Shown here: piece by piece, positions 7,695 through 15,762 of the stretch
Position numbering within the stretch: position 1 is the stretch's first letter
Layout: every line of letters begins with the position of its first letter
Assembly (NCBI RefSeq): GCF_901538265.1
Contig: NZ_LR593886.1
Location: forward strand, 1,984,001 to 2,048,000
Length of the DNA stretch: 64,000 nucleotides
Origin: Gemmata massiliana
GTDB taxonomy: Bacteria; Planctomycetota; Planctomycetia; Gemmatales; Gemmataceae
Direction: 5' to 3'
Notes under the pieces: model-generated
The model's input: the letters and a program-made list of their open reading frames with translations, nothing else
What the model was told of the DNA's origin: nothing
Database searches by the model: none
Translations under genes and position numbers: made by a program

Positions 7695-9041
7695 GTGTCT
7701 TACGTCCTGAACACCCCGGAAGATCAGAAGGCGATGCTCGCCAAGATCGGGGTTTCGTCCGTCGAAGACCTGTTCGCAAACATCCCGACCGCACTGCGGC
7801 TCCAGCGCGACCTCGCGATCCCGAACGCGATGTCGGAAATGGAACTGCAATCGCACCTCTCCCGATTGTTGGGCAAGAACCAGTCCGCGAGCGACGCCGT
7901 GTGTTTCCTCGGCGGCGGCGCCTACGACCACTTCATCCCGAGCGTGATCGACGCGATCGCCGGGCGCAGCGAGTTCTACACCGCATACACGCCCTACCAG
8001 GCCGAAGCCTCGCAGGGCACGCTGCAAGCGATCTTTGAATACCAGACGCTGATGTGCGAGCTGACCGGGTTGGGGGTCGCCAACGCGAGCCTCTACGAAG
8101 GCGGTTCGAGCGTGACCGAAGCGGCCCTCATGGCGCTCGGCATCACGAAGCGGCCCGAGGTGCTGATCGCGGAGAGCGTTCACCCGGAGTACCGGCAGAC
8201 GCTCGAAACCTACGCCGCGAACCTGAACTGCCGCGTGCGCACGCTCCCCACTCCGGACGGGTTCCTGAACCCCGACGACGTGAAGAACGCGGTGAGCGAC
8301 GCGACCGCGTGCGTGATCGTGCAGTCGCCGAACTTCTTCGGCCACCTCGAAGAGATGCAGGCCATCGGCGACGCGGCCCGCAAGGTCGGCGCGCTGTTCG
8401 TCGCGAGCTTCGACCCGGTGTCCGTCGGCGTGCTCAAGCGCCCCGGCGACTACGGGGCCGACATCGCCGTGGCCGAGGGGCAGGGGTTGGGCGTGCCGCT
8501 CCAGTACGGCGGTCCGTACCTGGGCATCCTCGCGTGCCACGAAGACTCGCGCTTCTTGCGCAAGATCCCGGGCCGGCTCGTCGGCCAGACCACCGACCGC
8601 AACGGCAAGCGCTCGTGGGTGCTCACGCTCCAGCCGCGCGAACAGCACATCGCCCGCGCGAACGCGACGAGCAACATCTGCACGAACCAGGGGCTCCTCG
8701 CTCTCCGCGCCGCGGTGTACCTCACCGCAGTGGGGCCGCAAGGGCTGAAAGAGACCGCAGAACTTTGCGTCCGCAAGGCGCACTACGCCGCCGAGCAACT
8801 GACGAAGGTTCCCGGCGTGTCGCTGCGGTTCAAGACGCCGTTCGTGAAGGAGTTCGCGCTCCAGGTTCCGGGCGACGCGGCGGCTCTGCTCGCGAAACTC
8901 CGCACGGCTGGCTACCACGCGGGGCTGCCGCTCGGTCGGTGGTACCCGGCGCTGGCGAACTGCATCACGGTCGCGGTGACGGAAAAGCGCACGAAGGCCG
9001 AAATCGATGGCTTGGTGGAGGCGCTGAAGGCGAACGTGTGA
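7695..9041 (+). CDS. gcvPA: Glycine dehydrogenase (decarboxylating) subunit 1
   Basis: 448 residues, the alpha half of a split P protein. With subunit 2 it decarboxylates glycine and loads the aminomethyl group on GcvH. The start is a GTG at 7695 with AGGAGGG eight bases upstream; the long upstream open frame antisense to nothing and overlapping gcvH is not coding. The two-subunit arrangement (gcvPA plus gcvPB) is found in many bacteria, in contrast to the single-chain GcvP of E. coli. The catalytic PLP lysine belongs to the other subunit. Its stop is seven bases before an unrelated TIGR02996/SUKH gene. Confidence 0.95.
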   Translation: MSYVLNTPEDQKAMLAKIGVSSVEDLFANIPTALRLQRDLAIPNAMSEMELQSHLSRLLGKNQSASDAVCFLGGGAYDHFIPSVIDAIAGRSEFYTAYTPYQAEASQGTLQAIFEYQTLMCELTGLGVANASLYEGGSSVTEAALMALGITKRPEVLIAESVHPEYRQTLETYAANLNCRVRTLPTPDGFLNPDDVKNAVSDATACVIVQSPNFFGHLEEMQAIGDAARKVGALFVASFDPVSVGVLKRPGDYGADIAVAEGQGLGVPLQYGGPYLGILACHEDSRFLRKIPGRLVGQTTDRNGKRSWVLTLQPREQHIARANATSNICTNQGLLALRAAVYLTAVGPQGLKETAELCVRKAHYAAEQLTKVPGVSLRFKTPFVKEFALQVPGDAAALLAKLRTAGYHAGLPLGRWYPALANCITVAVTEKRTKAEIDGLVEALKANV

Positions 9042-9048
9042 GCCACAC

Positions 9049-9807
9049 ATGACCGAGGACGATGCCTTCATTCGCGCGATCGTAGATAACCCCGGCGACG
9101 ACACTCCGCGCCTCGTGTACGCGGACTGGCTCGACGACCGGGACGACCCACGCGGCCCATATCTACGCGCGGAACGTGACGCTGTGGAGACGGGCGACAT
9201 CGCGCGACTCCGCGAACTCGCAGTTGGCCTCGATTCGGTGTGGGTGGCTCGCGTCAGTCGTCCGCCGGTTGGGGTGTGCTGCGACCGCGTGCGGTTCAAT
9301 AGCCGCGGACGCACACTGTCAGCCGATGATATCGGGCACCTTGAGCGACAACTCGGCGGACAGTTCTGCGCTGGTTACCGGGCATTCCTCATGAATTACA
9401 ACGGTGGAGCGCCAGCACCAGCGTGCCTGTCGTACCCTGATCCGACTTGGGCGGACATGGATATAGACGTCGGCGAGTTTTATGCCGTAGGCGCTCCGTA
9501 TGAACCGGCACCGAATGAAAGCAGTGAGTGGTACGGCAACCTCAAACACGAGCGCGATTTTCTCCACGAACTTTACCAGATCAGTGGCGGCGAAGGCGAC
9601 AACCCGCTGATTACAGGGATGGTTCAATTCGCCGACACGCCAAACGACTTGGGTTACCTGCTGATAGGTATCGCGCCAGAGAATCGCGGGCGCATCTATC
9701 ACTTTCGCGATTATTGCCATTTCAGTAGAGACCCCGGCCACCTGTTCGATTACTGCGATACGTTCGCAGCTCTCCTGAATTGCATTCGCCCTGCCCGGAA
9801 TCCGTGA
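9049..9807 (+). CDS. TIGR02996 domain fused to SMI1/KNR4 (SUKH)-like domain
   Basis: 252 residues. Residues 1-45 are a TIGR02996 domain (DDTPRLVYADWLDDRDDP). From about residue 85 the chain looks like SMI1/KNR4 (SUKH): an amphipathic helix, then GGQFCAGYRAFLMNYNGGAPAP, a family hallmark (G-x-x-x-P/C-x-x-Y-x-x-F-L-x-x-x-N-G-G), and strands LGYLLIGIA and GRIYHF near the end. SUKH proteins are often immunity proteins against toxins, but no toxin is nearby. The gene sits seven bases after gcvPA and 24 bases before gcvPB, so it must be co-transcribed with the glycine cleavage genes. A role in that pathway is not evident. Confidence 0.78.
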   Translation: MTEDDAFIRAIVDNPGDDTPRLVYADWLDDRDDPRGPYLRAERDAVETGDIARLRELAVGLDSVWVARVSRPPVGVCCDRVRFNSRGRTLSADDIGHLERQLGGQFCAGYRAFLMNYNGGAPAPACLSYPDPTWADMDIDVGEFYAVGAPYEPAPNESSEWYGNLKHERDFLHELYQISGGEGDNPLITGMVQFADTPNDLGYLLIGIAPENRGRIYHFRDYCHFSRDPGHLFDYCDTFAALLNCIRPARNP

Positions 9808-9831
9808 CTCCCTTGCTCACAAATTGAATCC

Positions 9832-11295
9832 ATGAATAACACGCAATCGACGGAACTGATTTTCGAGTTGTCCAAGCCCGGGCGCCGGGCGCACCGGCTG
9901 CCGGCGTGCGACGTGCCCGCGTCGAAGTTGCTCGGCGAACTGATCCCGCAAGAGCACCTCGCCTCGAACCCGCTGCCGCTCCCGGAAGTGGGCGAGATCG
10001 ACCTGATCCGACACTACACGAACCTGTCCGCGCAGAACATGAGCATCGACACCAACTTCTACCCGTTGGGGTCGTGTACCATGAAGTACAACCCGAAGCG
10101 CCACGAGCGCCTCGCCGCGCTCCCCTCTTACGCCAACCTGCACCCGCTCCAGGACGACGACACGACCCAGGGGATGCTCGAGATCCTCTACGAGATGCAG
10201 CAGTTCCTCGCGGAGATTTCCGGGCTGCCCGCGGTGTCGCTGCAACCGGCGGCCGGGGCGCACGGGGAACTCACCGCGCTGTTCGTCGCCGCGGCGTACT
10301 TCCGCGATAAGGGCGAGACGCACCGCAAGAAGGTACTCGTGCCGGACTCCGCGCACGGCACGAACCCCGCCAGCGCCGCGCTCGCCGGGTTCGACACGAT
10401 CACCGTCAAGAGCGGGGCGAACGGCCTCGTCGACCTCGAAGACCTGAAGTCGAAACTCGGCGACGACACCGCCGTGTTCATGATTACCAACCCCAACACG
10501 CTGGGGCTGTTCGAGACGCAGATCAAGACCATCACGGACTTGCTGCACAGTAAAGGCGCGCTCGTGTACCTCGACGGCGCGAACATGAACGCGATCCTCG
10601 GCATCACCCGGCCGGGCGACTTCGGCGCGGACATGCAGCACTACAACGTCCACAAAACGTTTACCGGGCCGCACGGCGGCGGCGGTCCAGGCTCTGGGCC
10701 GATCGCGGTCCGCGACTTCCTCGCACCGTACCTGCCCGCGCCGGTCGTCGTCAAAGACGGCGCGCGCTTCAAACTCGACTTCGACATGCCGAAGTCGATC
10801 GGCCGCGTGCGGAGCTTCTTCGGCAACGTCGGCATCCTGTTCCGCGGGTACTGCTACATCCGCACGCTCGGGCCGGACGGGTTGAAGCAGGTCAGCGAGC
10901 AAGCGGTGCTGAACGCGAACTACCTGCGTGCGCGCGTTACCGAGGGGTTCGACGTCCCGCACCCGGGGCCGTGCATGCACGAATTCGTGGCGAGCGCACG
11001 GGCGCTCGTGCGCGAGCGCAAGATCACCGCGAAGGACGTGTGCAAGCGCCTCCTCGACTTCGGGTTCCACGCGCCCACGGTGTACTTCCCGATGGTCGTC
11101 GCGGAAGCGCTCATGATGGAGCCGACCGAAACCGAGAGCAAGGAAACGCTCGACGCCTTCGCCGACACGCTCCTGAAGATCAAGGCCGAAGACCCGGACG
11201 TGGTGAAGACCGCGCCGCACACGCACATCGTCAGCCGCCCGGACGAGGTGAAGGCCGCGAAGGAACTGAAACTGCGCTGGTCCCCGGCAAAATAA
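9832..11295 (+). CDS. gcvPB: Glycine dehydrogenase (decarboxylating) subunit 2
   Basis: 487 residues, the PLP-carrying half of the split P protein. The Schiff-base lysine is Lys275 in HYNVHKTFTGPHGGGGPG, the invariant motif of the family, and the glycine-rich loop follows. The N-terminal SIDTNFYPLGSCTMKYNP is also diagnostic. Length is normal. It is the last gcv gene and is followed by a 15-bp-arm hairpin. Confidence 0.95.
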   Translation: MNNTQSTELIFELSKPGRRAHRLPACDVPASKLLGELIPQEHLASNPLPLPEVGEIDLIRHYTNLSAQNMSIDTNFYPLGSCTMKYNPKRHERLAALPSYANLHPLQDDDTTQGMLEILYEMQQFLAEISGLPAVSLQPAAGAHGELTALFVAAAYFRDKGETHRKKVLVPDSAHGTNPASAALAGFDTITVKSGANGLVDLEDLKSKLGDDTAVFMITNPNTLGLFETQIKTITDLLHSKGALVYLDGANMNAILGITRPGDFGADMQHYNVHKTFTGPHGGGGPGSGPIAVRDFLAPYLPAPVVVKDGARFKLDFDMPKSIGRVRSFFGNVGILFRGYCYIRTLGPDGLKQVSEQAVLNANYLRARVTEGFDVPHPGPCMHEFVASARALVRERKITAKDVCKRLLDFGFHAPTVYFPMVVAEALMMEPTETESKETLDAFADTLLKIKAEDPDVVKTAPHTHIVSRPDEVKAAKELKLRWSPAK

Positions 11296-11305
11296 GGCCC
11301 TATTA

Positions 11306-11345
11306 CCAACGAATGAGAGGTATACAGTGCCCCCTCATTCGTTGG
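11306..11345 (+). terminator. Inverted repeat between gcvPB and the YbjQ-like gene
   Basis: Two 15-base arms (11306-11320 and 11331-11345; 14 of 15 pairs) around a 10-base loop. There is no T tract after it. The right arm ends in TTGG, which merges with the GGAG Shine-Dalgarno of the next gene, so it may act on translation of that gene as well as, or instead of, ending the gcv transcript. Confidence 0.6.
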
Positions 11346-11354
11346 AGATGTGCC

Positions 11355-11708
11355 GTGCCTGCTAATAACGCCCCGCGCCTGATCGTCACGACCACGCTCA
11401 CCGTGGAGGGTTACGAGGTAGCGGAGTATCTCGGCGTCGTGCGCGGGATCATCGTTCGTGCCCCGTCGATCACGCAGGGCATCCGAGGGGCGTTCAAGAG
11501 CTTCCTCGGCGGGAGCGTCGGAGCGTTCGAGGAGGTGTGCGAACAGGCCCGTTCGGACGCCTTCAAGAAGATGGCGCGCCAGGCCGTTGAAATCGGCGCG
11601 GACGCGATCATCGGAATGGCTTACGACGCGACCGAGTTCGCCCAGAACACGACCGAAGTGCTGGCCTACGGTACCGCCGTGAAGTTGCGCCCGAAGACCA
11701 GCGCGTAA
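11355..11708 (+). CDS. YbjQ/UPF0145 family protein
   Basis: 117 residues from a GTG at 11355, eight bases after GGAG. The family pattern is clear: TTLTVEGYEVAEYLGVVRG, then a helix, then ARSDAFKKMARQAVEIGADAIIGMAYDATE, and a final strand TEVLAYGTAVKL. Members form small pentameric rings; the biochemical role is not established, although some are annotated as heavy-metal-binding. The GADAIIGMAYD core is intact. The MOSC gene follows after 11 bases, so the two form an operon. Confidence 0.85.
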   Translation: MPANNAPRLIVTTTLTVEGYEVAEYLGVVRGIIVRAPSITQGIRGAFKSFLGGSVGAFEEVCEQARSDAFKKMARQAVEIGADAIIGMAYDATEFAQNTTEVLAYGTAVKLRPKTSA

Positions 11709-11719
11709 CGGAGGGGCGT

Positions 11720-12178
11720 ATGGCACACGTCGCGAGCATCGTGTACCGCCCGAAGAACACCGGGCGCCCGCAGGACCGCTACGAGCGCGTGCCGGCGGAC
11801 CGCGTCCGGTTGGTCGAATTTCGGGGAATCGAAGGCGACATGAAGGGCAGTTCCACGTCGCGTCAACTCAATGTGATGTGCGCGGAAACGCTGGCCGAAC
11901 TCGGTGCCGAAGGGTTTCAGGTCGCGCCGGGTGAAATGGGCGAGCAGATTGTGCTCGCGGGACTCGATCCCGCCGCGCTCGCCGAAGGTACTCACATCAA
12001 ACTCGGCGAATCGGTCATCAAAGTGGGTATCCTGCGAACCGGGTGCGCCCGCTTCGAGATGATTCAGGGCAAGGCTCGCGAACTGGCCAAGGGGCGGCTC
12101 GGGGTGCTTGCCACGGTCGTGGCCGGTGGTGAAGTAGCAGTGGGCGATATGGTCGAAGTGCTCGCTGCTACAACCTGA
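11720..12178 (+). CDS. MOSC domain protein
   Basis: 152 residues. The chain is one MOSC domain, the C-terminal domain of molybdenum-cofactor sulfurases, which binds sulfur or molybdopterin intermediates. Seen: RQLNVM followed by an ExGxxGE-type region (GFQVAPGEMGEQIVLAG), LxxGTHIKLGE and the conserved cysteine Cys109 in ILRTGCARF. Stand-alone MOSC proteins such as YiiM use this cysteine in N-hydroxylated compound reduction. It shares an operon with the YbjQ-like gene and ends in a hairpin between convergent genes. Confidence 0.8.
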   Translation: MAHVASIVYRPKNTGRPQDRYERVPADRVRLVEFRGIEGDMKGSSTSRQLNVMCAETLAELGAEGFQVAPGEMGEQIVLAGLDPAALAEGTHIKLGESVIKVGILRTGCARFEMIQGKARELAKGRLGVLATVVAGGEVAVGDMVEVLAATT

Positions 12179-12211
12179 CCCGCGGTCGGATCGATTTTCC
12201 GACCACGGGTC
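12177..12211. terminator. Terminator-like hairpin between convergent genes
   Basis: 14-base arms with one mismatch (GACCCGCGGTCGGA at 12177-12190, TCCGACCACGGGTC at 12198-12211) around a T-rich loop. It starts inside the MOSC stop codon and lies 22 bases past the end of the minus-strand lipoprotein gene. Confidence 0.7.
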
Positions 12212-12232
12212 AACTCGTCAATCGCCGGTCTG

Positions 12233-12604
12233 TTACTTCTCGTTTTCGATGGGTGGCGGTTCCTTGCCGTACTTGGCCCGGTACTTGGCCGCGAACTTCT
12301 CCTTCAGGGACGGATCGCAGACGAAGCACTGCGACTTCGCCCGGTCGTGCTTCTCGCACCAGTCGCCTTTTGCCTTACACGCTTTGGCGATCTTGGAGGA
12401 GCACATGCTGCACTCGTCTTCCGGGATACCGTGCTCGGCGCACCACCAATCGCTGTGGTCGTCGGTTTTCTTCACTGTGCCTTTGTCAGTTGCGGGCGTC
12501 TTGGATTGCTCGGTCGTCTGAGCACCCTGGCCGCACCCGATCAGAGCCATGAGTACCGGGACCATTAGGCACCCGGCCCACCACCGAAACGTTGCTGCTG
12601 TCAT
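12233..12604 (-). CDS. Cys/His-rich lipoprotein of the metal-efflux operon
   Basis: 123 residues with a signal peptide and lipobox (MALIGC, lipid on Cys24). After a Thr/Lys-rich linker come two copies of W-C-x2-H-x6-C-x2-C: Trp54-Cys55, His58, Cys65, Cys68; and Trp82-Cys83, His86, Cys93, Cys96. The same motif occurs twice in the RND adaptor two genes upstream. Each copy offers three Cys and one His, a plausible soft-metal site. The start ATG overlaps the RND pump stop by four bases (ATGA), so translation is coupled. I infer a periplasmic metal-binding accessory of the pump; I do not know a named family. Confidence 0.8.
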   Translation of the reverse strand: MTAATFRWWAGCLMVPVLMALIGCGQGAQTTEQSKTPATDKGTVKKTDDHSDWWCAEHGIPEDECSMCSSKIAKACKAKGDWCEKHDRAKSQCFVCDPSLKEKFAAKYRAKYGKEPPPIENEK

Positions 12605-15600
12605 CGAACCGTCTCCTGAAGGATGGAACTGTCACTCGGGACCGGCCCGCCCACCGAGGGCTTGTCTCCAGCCGGTTGTTCGTGTCGCCCGCGGATGGGC
12701 ACCTGGAACACGAGATACAACACCCGTAGCACCAACAACGACATCACCAGCGCCCCGATCACCCCGCCGATAACGACGGTGGCGAGAGGGCGCTGAACCT
12801 CGGCCCCGACACCGGTGCTGAACGCCATCGGCAGGAACCCGAGGCTCGCCACCAGTGCGGTCATCAGCACGGGCCGCAAACGGGTGGTCGCGGCTTGCTG
12901 CACCGCTTCGTCCAGCGAAAGCCCGCGTGCCCGGAGCTGGCGGACGCGGGAGACGAGGATCATGTCGTCCATTACGGCGACCCCGGAGAGGGCCACGAAC
13001 CCCACCGCGGCGGACACCGAGAATGGCATCCCGCGGAGCCACAGCGCGAAGAGGCCGCCCACCCAGGCGAACGGGACGCCGGTAAACACTCGAAGGGCGT
13101 CGATCACGCTCCCGTAGGTCGCGTAGAGTAGCCCGAAGATCAGCACGAACGCGACCGGCACGACGATCAGCAGCCGGTCGTTCGCGCGCTGGAAGTGCTC
13201 GAACTGCCCGCCCCACGCGACGTGATAGCGCCCCGGCGGGAGGGTCACGTCCTCAGCAACCTTGCGCTGCGCTTCGGCTACGAACCCGCCCAGGTCGCGG
13301 CCCCGCACGTTGCAGGTAACGGTGATCCGCCGCTGACCCCACTCGCGTGTAATCGTCGACGGTCCCTCGGTGACTTCGATAGCCGCTAACCGGGACAGCG
13401 GCACGCGCTCGCCGGACGGCGCGGTGATCAGCATGTTCCCGATGGCCCCGGGATCGGTCCGGTGTCGGTCCGGGAGCCGGACCGTGAGCGGGAAGCGTAA
13501 CTGCCCCTCCACCACTTCGCCCACAGGCTTCGACCCGATGGACTCGACGAGGTCGAGGACGGCTTGAGCCGGGACGCCGTAGCGGGCGATTTCGTCCTGT
13601 TTGACTCGAACTTGCAACACCGGCTGGCCCGTCACCTGTTCCACGGCGAGGTCGGCCGCGCCGGGAACCGCTCGCAGAACGCCTTCGATTTCTTTTGCCT
13701 TCGCCGTTAGCACGTTGAAGTCGTCGCCGTACAGTTTTACCCCCACGTCGGCCCGGACGCCCGAGGTCATTTCGTTCAGTCGCATTTCGATGGGCTGCAT
13801 GAACGCGAGCCGCTGGCCCATGTGGTTCTTCAACTCGCGCTCGATTCGGGCTGTGAGTTCGTCCTGGGTGCGGGCCTTGGTCCACAGGTTTCGGGGCTTG
13901 AACGTGACGAAGATATCGGTCAGCTCCACACCCATCGGGTCGGTAGCGACCTCGGCGGACCCGACCCGGCTCCAGACGTGTTGGACCTCGTCGGGGAAGG
14001 CGGCGAGGATCGCCTTTTCCATCTCCGTGTTCGACCGGATCGACTCATCCAGGTCGGTCCCCGCGAGCCGCACCACGTTAATCGCCACCGCGCCCTCGGA
14101 GAGTTTCGGGACGAACTCGGACCCGAGGTTCGGGGCGATCATCCCGAACGCGACCACGAGCACGCACACAGCGAACCCGATCACGGCCAGTTTGTGGTTC
14201 ACGCACAGTCGCAGGATCGGGGTGTGAACGGCGTGGGCCAACCGCATGAGCAGTGGCTCACGCTCTTCGATCTTCCTCGGCAACAGCAGGCTCGCAAGCA
14301 CCGGCATCAGTGTGAGCGACAGCACCATCGACCCGATTAGTGCAAAGATGACCGTCAGAGCCATCGGGCGAAACAGCTTACCCTCGATTCCCTCCAGCGT
14401 CAGGATCGGCAGATAAACGATCATGATGATGAGTTCCCCGAACAGCGTCGGTCTGCGGACCTCAAGAGCGGCATCCCGCACGATTTCCAATCGAGATTTC
14501 CGCTCGTCGCTATGAGCGACGTGCCGGACGCAGTTCTCCACCATCACCACACTGCTGTCCACCACCAGTCCGAAGTCGATGGCCCCGAGCGACAGCAAGC
14601 TGGCGGCGATCCCGAATCGGAGCATTCCGCAAAAGGCGAACAGCATGGAAAGCGGGATCGCGAGGGCGACGATGAATGCCGCACGCAGGTTGCCGAGGAA
14701 GGCGAACAGCACGGCGACGACGAGCAGCCCGCCTTCGAGCAAGTTGTTCTTCACCGTTCGGATAACGTGATCGACCAGTTCCGTCCGATCGTACACCGGT
14801 TTCGCTTCCACCCCGGGTGGTAACGCGGTCCGCACGTCGTCCAACTTGTGCTTCATCGCCCAGGTGACTTCGTGGGTGTTCTCACCCATCGTCATGAACC
14901 CGAGGCCCAGAACGACCTCACCCTTACCGTCCGCCGTGACCGCTCCGCGTCGGACCTCGTGACCCACTTCGACATCGGCCACGTCCCGCACCCGGACCGG
15001 GACTCCGTCGTGAGCCGTGACAACGATGTTCCGGATCTGCTCGACGTTCGCGGTTCGGCCCAACCCGTGGACGAGGAGCACGGTCCCCCCTCGACGCACG
15101 GTTCCGCCGCCGACGTTCCGGTTGTTCTTCTGGAGCGCCTCTACCACCTGATCGAAGGTCAGCGCATGTTTCACCAGTCGGTCGGGATCGATGCGGACCT
15201 GGTACTGCTTCTCGAATCCGCCCCACGTGTTGACTTCGGCGGTCCCCGGGACTGTGCGCATCTGCGGCTTGATGATCCAGTCGTGAACCGTGCGCAGCTC
15301 GGTCGCGTCGTCTCCCTTACCGGTAACGACGTAGTGAAAGACTTCACCCAGCCCGGTGCTGACCGGCCCCATTTTCGGGCGCTCGATCCCGATCGGCAGT
15401 TGGACGCTGCCGAGCCGTTCGTTTACTACCTGCCGCGCGAAATAGATGTCGGTGCCGTCCTCGAACACCAGCACCACCTGCGAGAACCCAAACTTGGACA
15501 CCGACCGGAGCGTTTTGAGTTTGGGTAGCCCGCTCAGCACTTGCTCAACGGGGAACGTGATCTGCTGCTCGACCTCTTCAGGACCGAGGGCCGGGGCAAC

Positions 15601-15753
15601 GGTGTTAATCTGCACCTGCACCGGGGTCGTATCGGGGAAGGCGTCGATGTCCAACCGCCGCATCGCCCCGGCGCCAACGACGGCGAACGCGACCGCGCCG
15701 AGGGCGACGGCGAGCCGGTGCCGGAGCGACGTTTCGATGATCCAATTCAACAC
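12601..15753 (-). CDS. Heavy-metal RND efflux pump, CzcA/CusA family
   Basis: 1050 residues, the inner-membrane proton-driven pump of a tripartite RND exporter. The N-terminal TM1 is followed by the porter region (DAFPDTTPVQVQI). TM4 holds DFGLVVDSSVVMVEN, with both Asp and Glu of the CzcA-type proton relay; the first Asp is typical of divalent-cation (Co/Zn/Cd) pumps rather than the Cu/Ag pump CusA, so divalent metals are likelier. The C-terminal half repeats the TM bundle. The start is GTG at 15753, nine bases after the adaptor stop. No outer-membrane factor is seen in the window. Confidence 0.92.
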   Translation of the reverse strand: MLNWIIETSLRHRLAVALGAVAFAVVGAGAMRRLDIDAFPDTTPVQVQINTVAPALGPEEVEQQITFPVEQVLSGLPKLKTLRSVSKFGFSQVVLVFEDGTDIYFARQVVNERLGSVQLPIGIERPKMGPVSTGLGEVFHYVVTGKGDDATELRTVHDWIIKPQMRTVPGTAEVNTWGGFEKQYQVRIDPDRLVKHALTFDQVVEALQKNNRNVGGGTVRRGGTVLLVHGLGRTANVEQIRNIVVTAHDGVPVRVRDVADVEVGHEVRRGAVTADGKGEVVLGLGFMTMGENTHEVTWAMKHKLDDVRTALPPGVEAKPVYDRTELVDHVIRTVKNNLLEGGLLVVAVLFAFLGNLRAAFIVALAIPLSMLFAFCGMLRFGIAASLLSLGAIDFGLVVDSSVVMVENCVRHVAHSDERKSRLEIVRDAALEVRRPTLFGELIIMIVYLPILTLEGIEGKLFRPMALTVIFALIGSMVLSLTLMPVLASLLLPRKIEEREPLLMRLAHAVHTPILRLCVNHKLAVIGFAVCVLVVAFGMIAPNLGSEFVPKLSEGAVAINVVRLAGTDLDESIRSNTEMEKAILAAFPDEVQHVWSRVGSAEVATDPMGVELTDIFVTFKPRNLWTKARTQDELTARIERELKNHMGQRLAFMQPIEMRLNEMTSGVRADVGVKLYGDDFNVLTAKAKEIEGVLRAVPGAADLAVEQVTGQPVLQVRVKQDEIARYGVPAQAVLDLVESIGSKPVGEVVEGQLRFPLTVRLPDRHRTDPGAIGNMLITAPSGERVPLSRLAAIEVTEGPSTITREWGQRRITVTCNVRGRDLGGFVAEAQRKVAEDVTLPPGRYHVAWGGQFEHFQRANDRLLIVVPVAFVLIFGLLYATYGSVIDALRVFTGVPFAWVGGLFALWLRGMPFSVSAAVGFVALSGVAVMDDMILVSRVRQLRARGLSLDEAVQQAATTRLRPVLMTALVASLGFLPMAFSTGVGAEVQRPLATVVIGGVIGALVMSLLVLRVLYLVFQVPIRGRHEQPAGDKPSVGGPVPSDSSILQETVR

Positions 15754-15762
15754 GGGCGGGCC

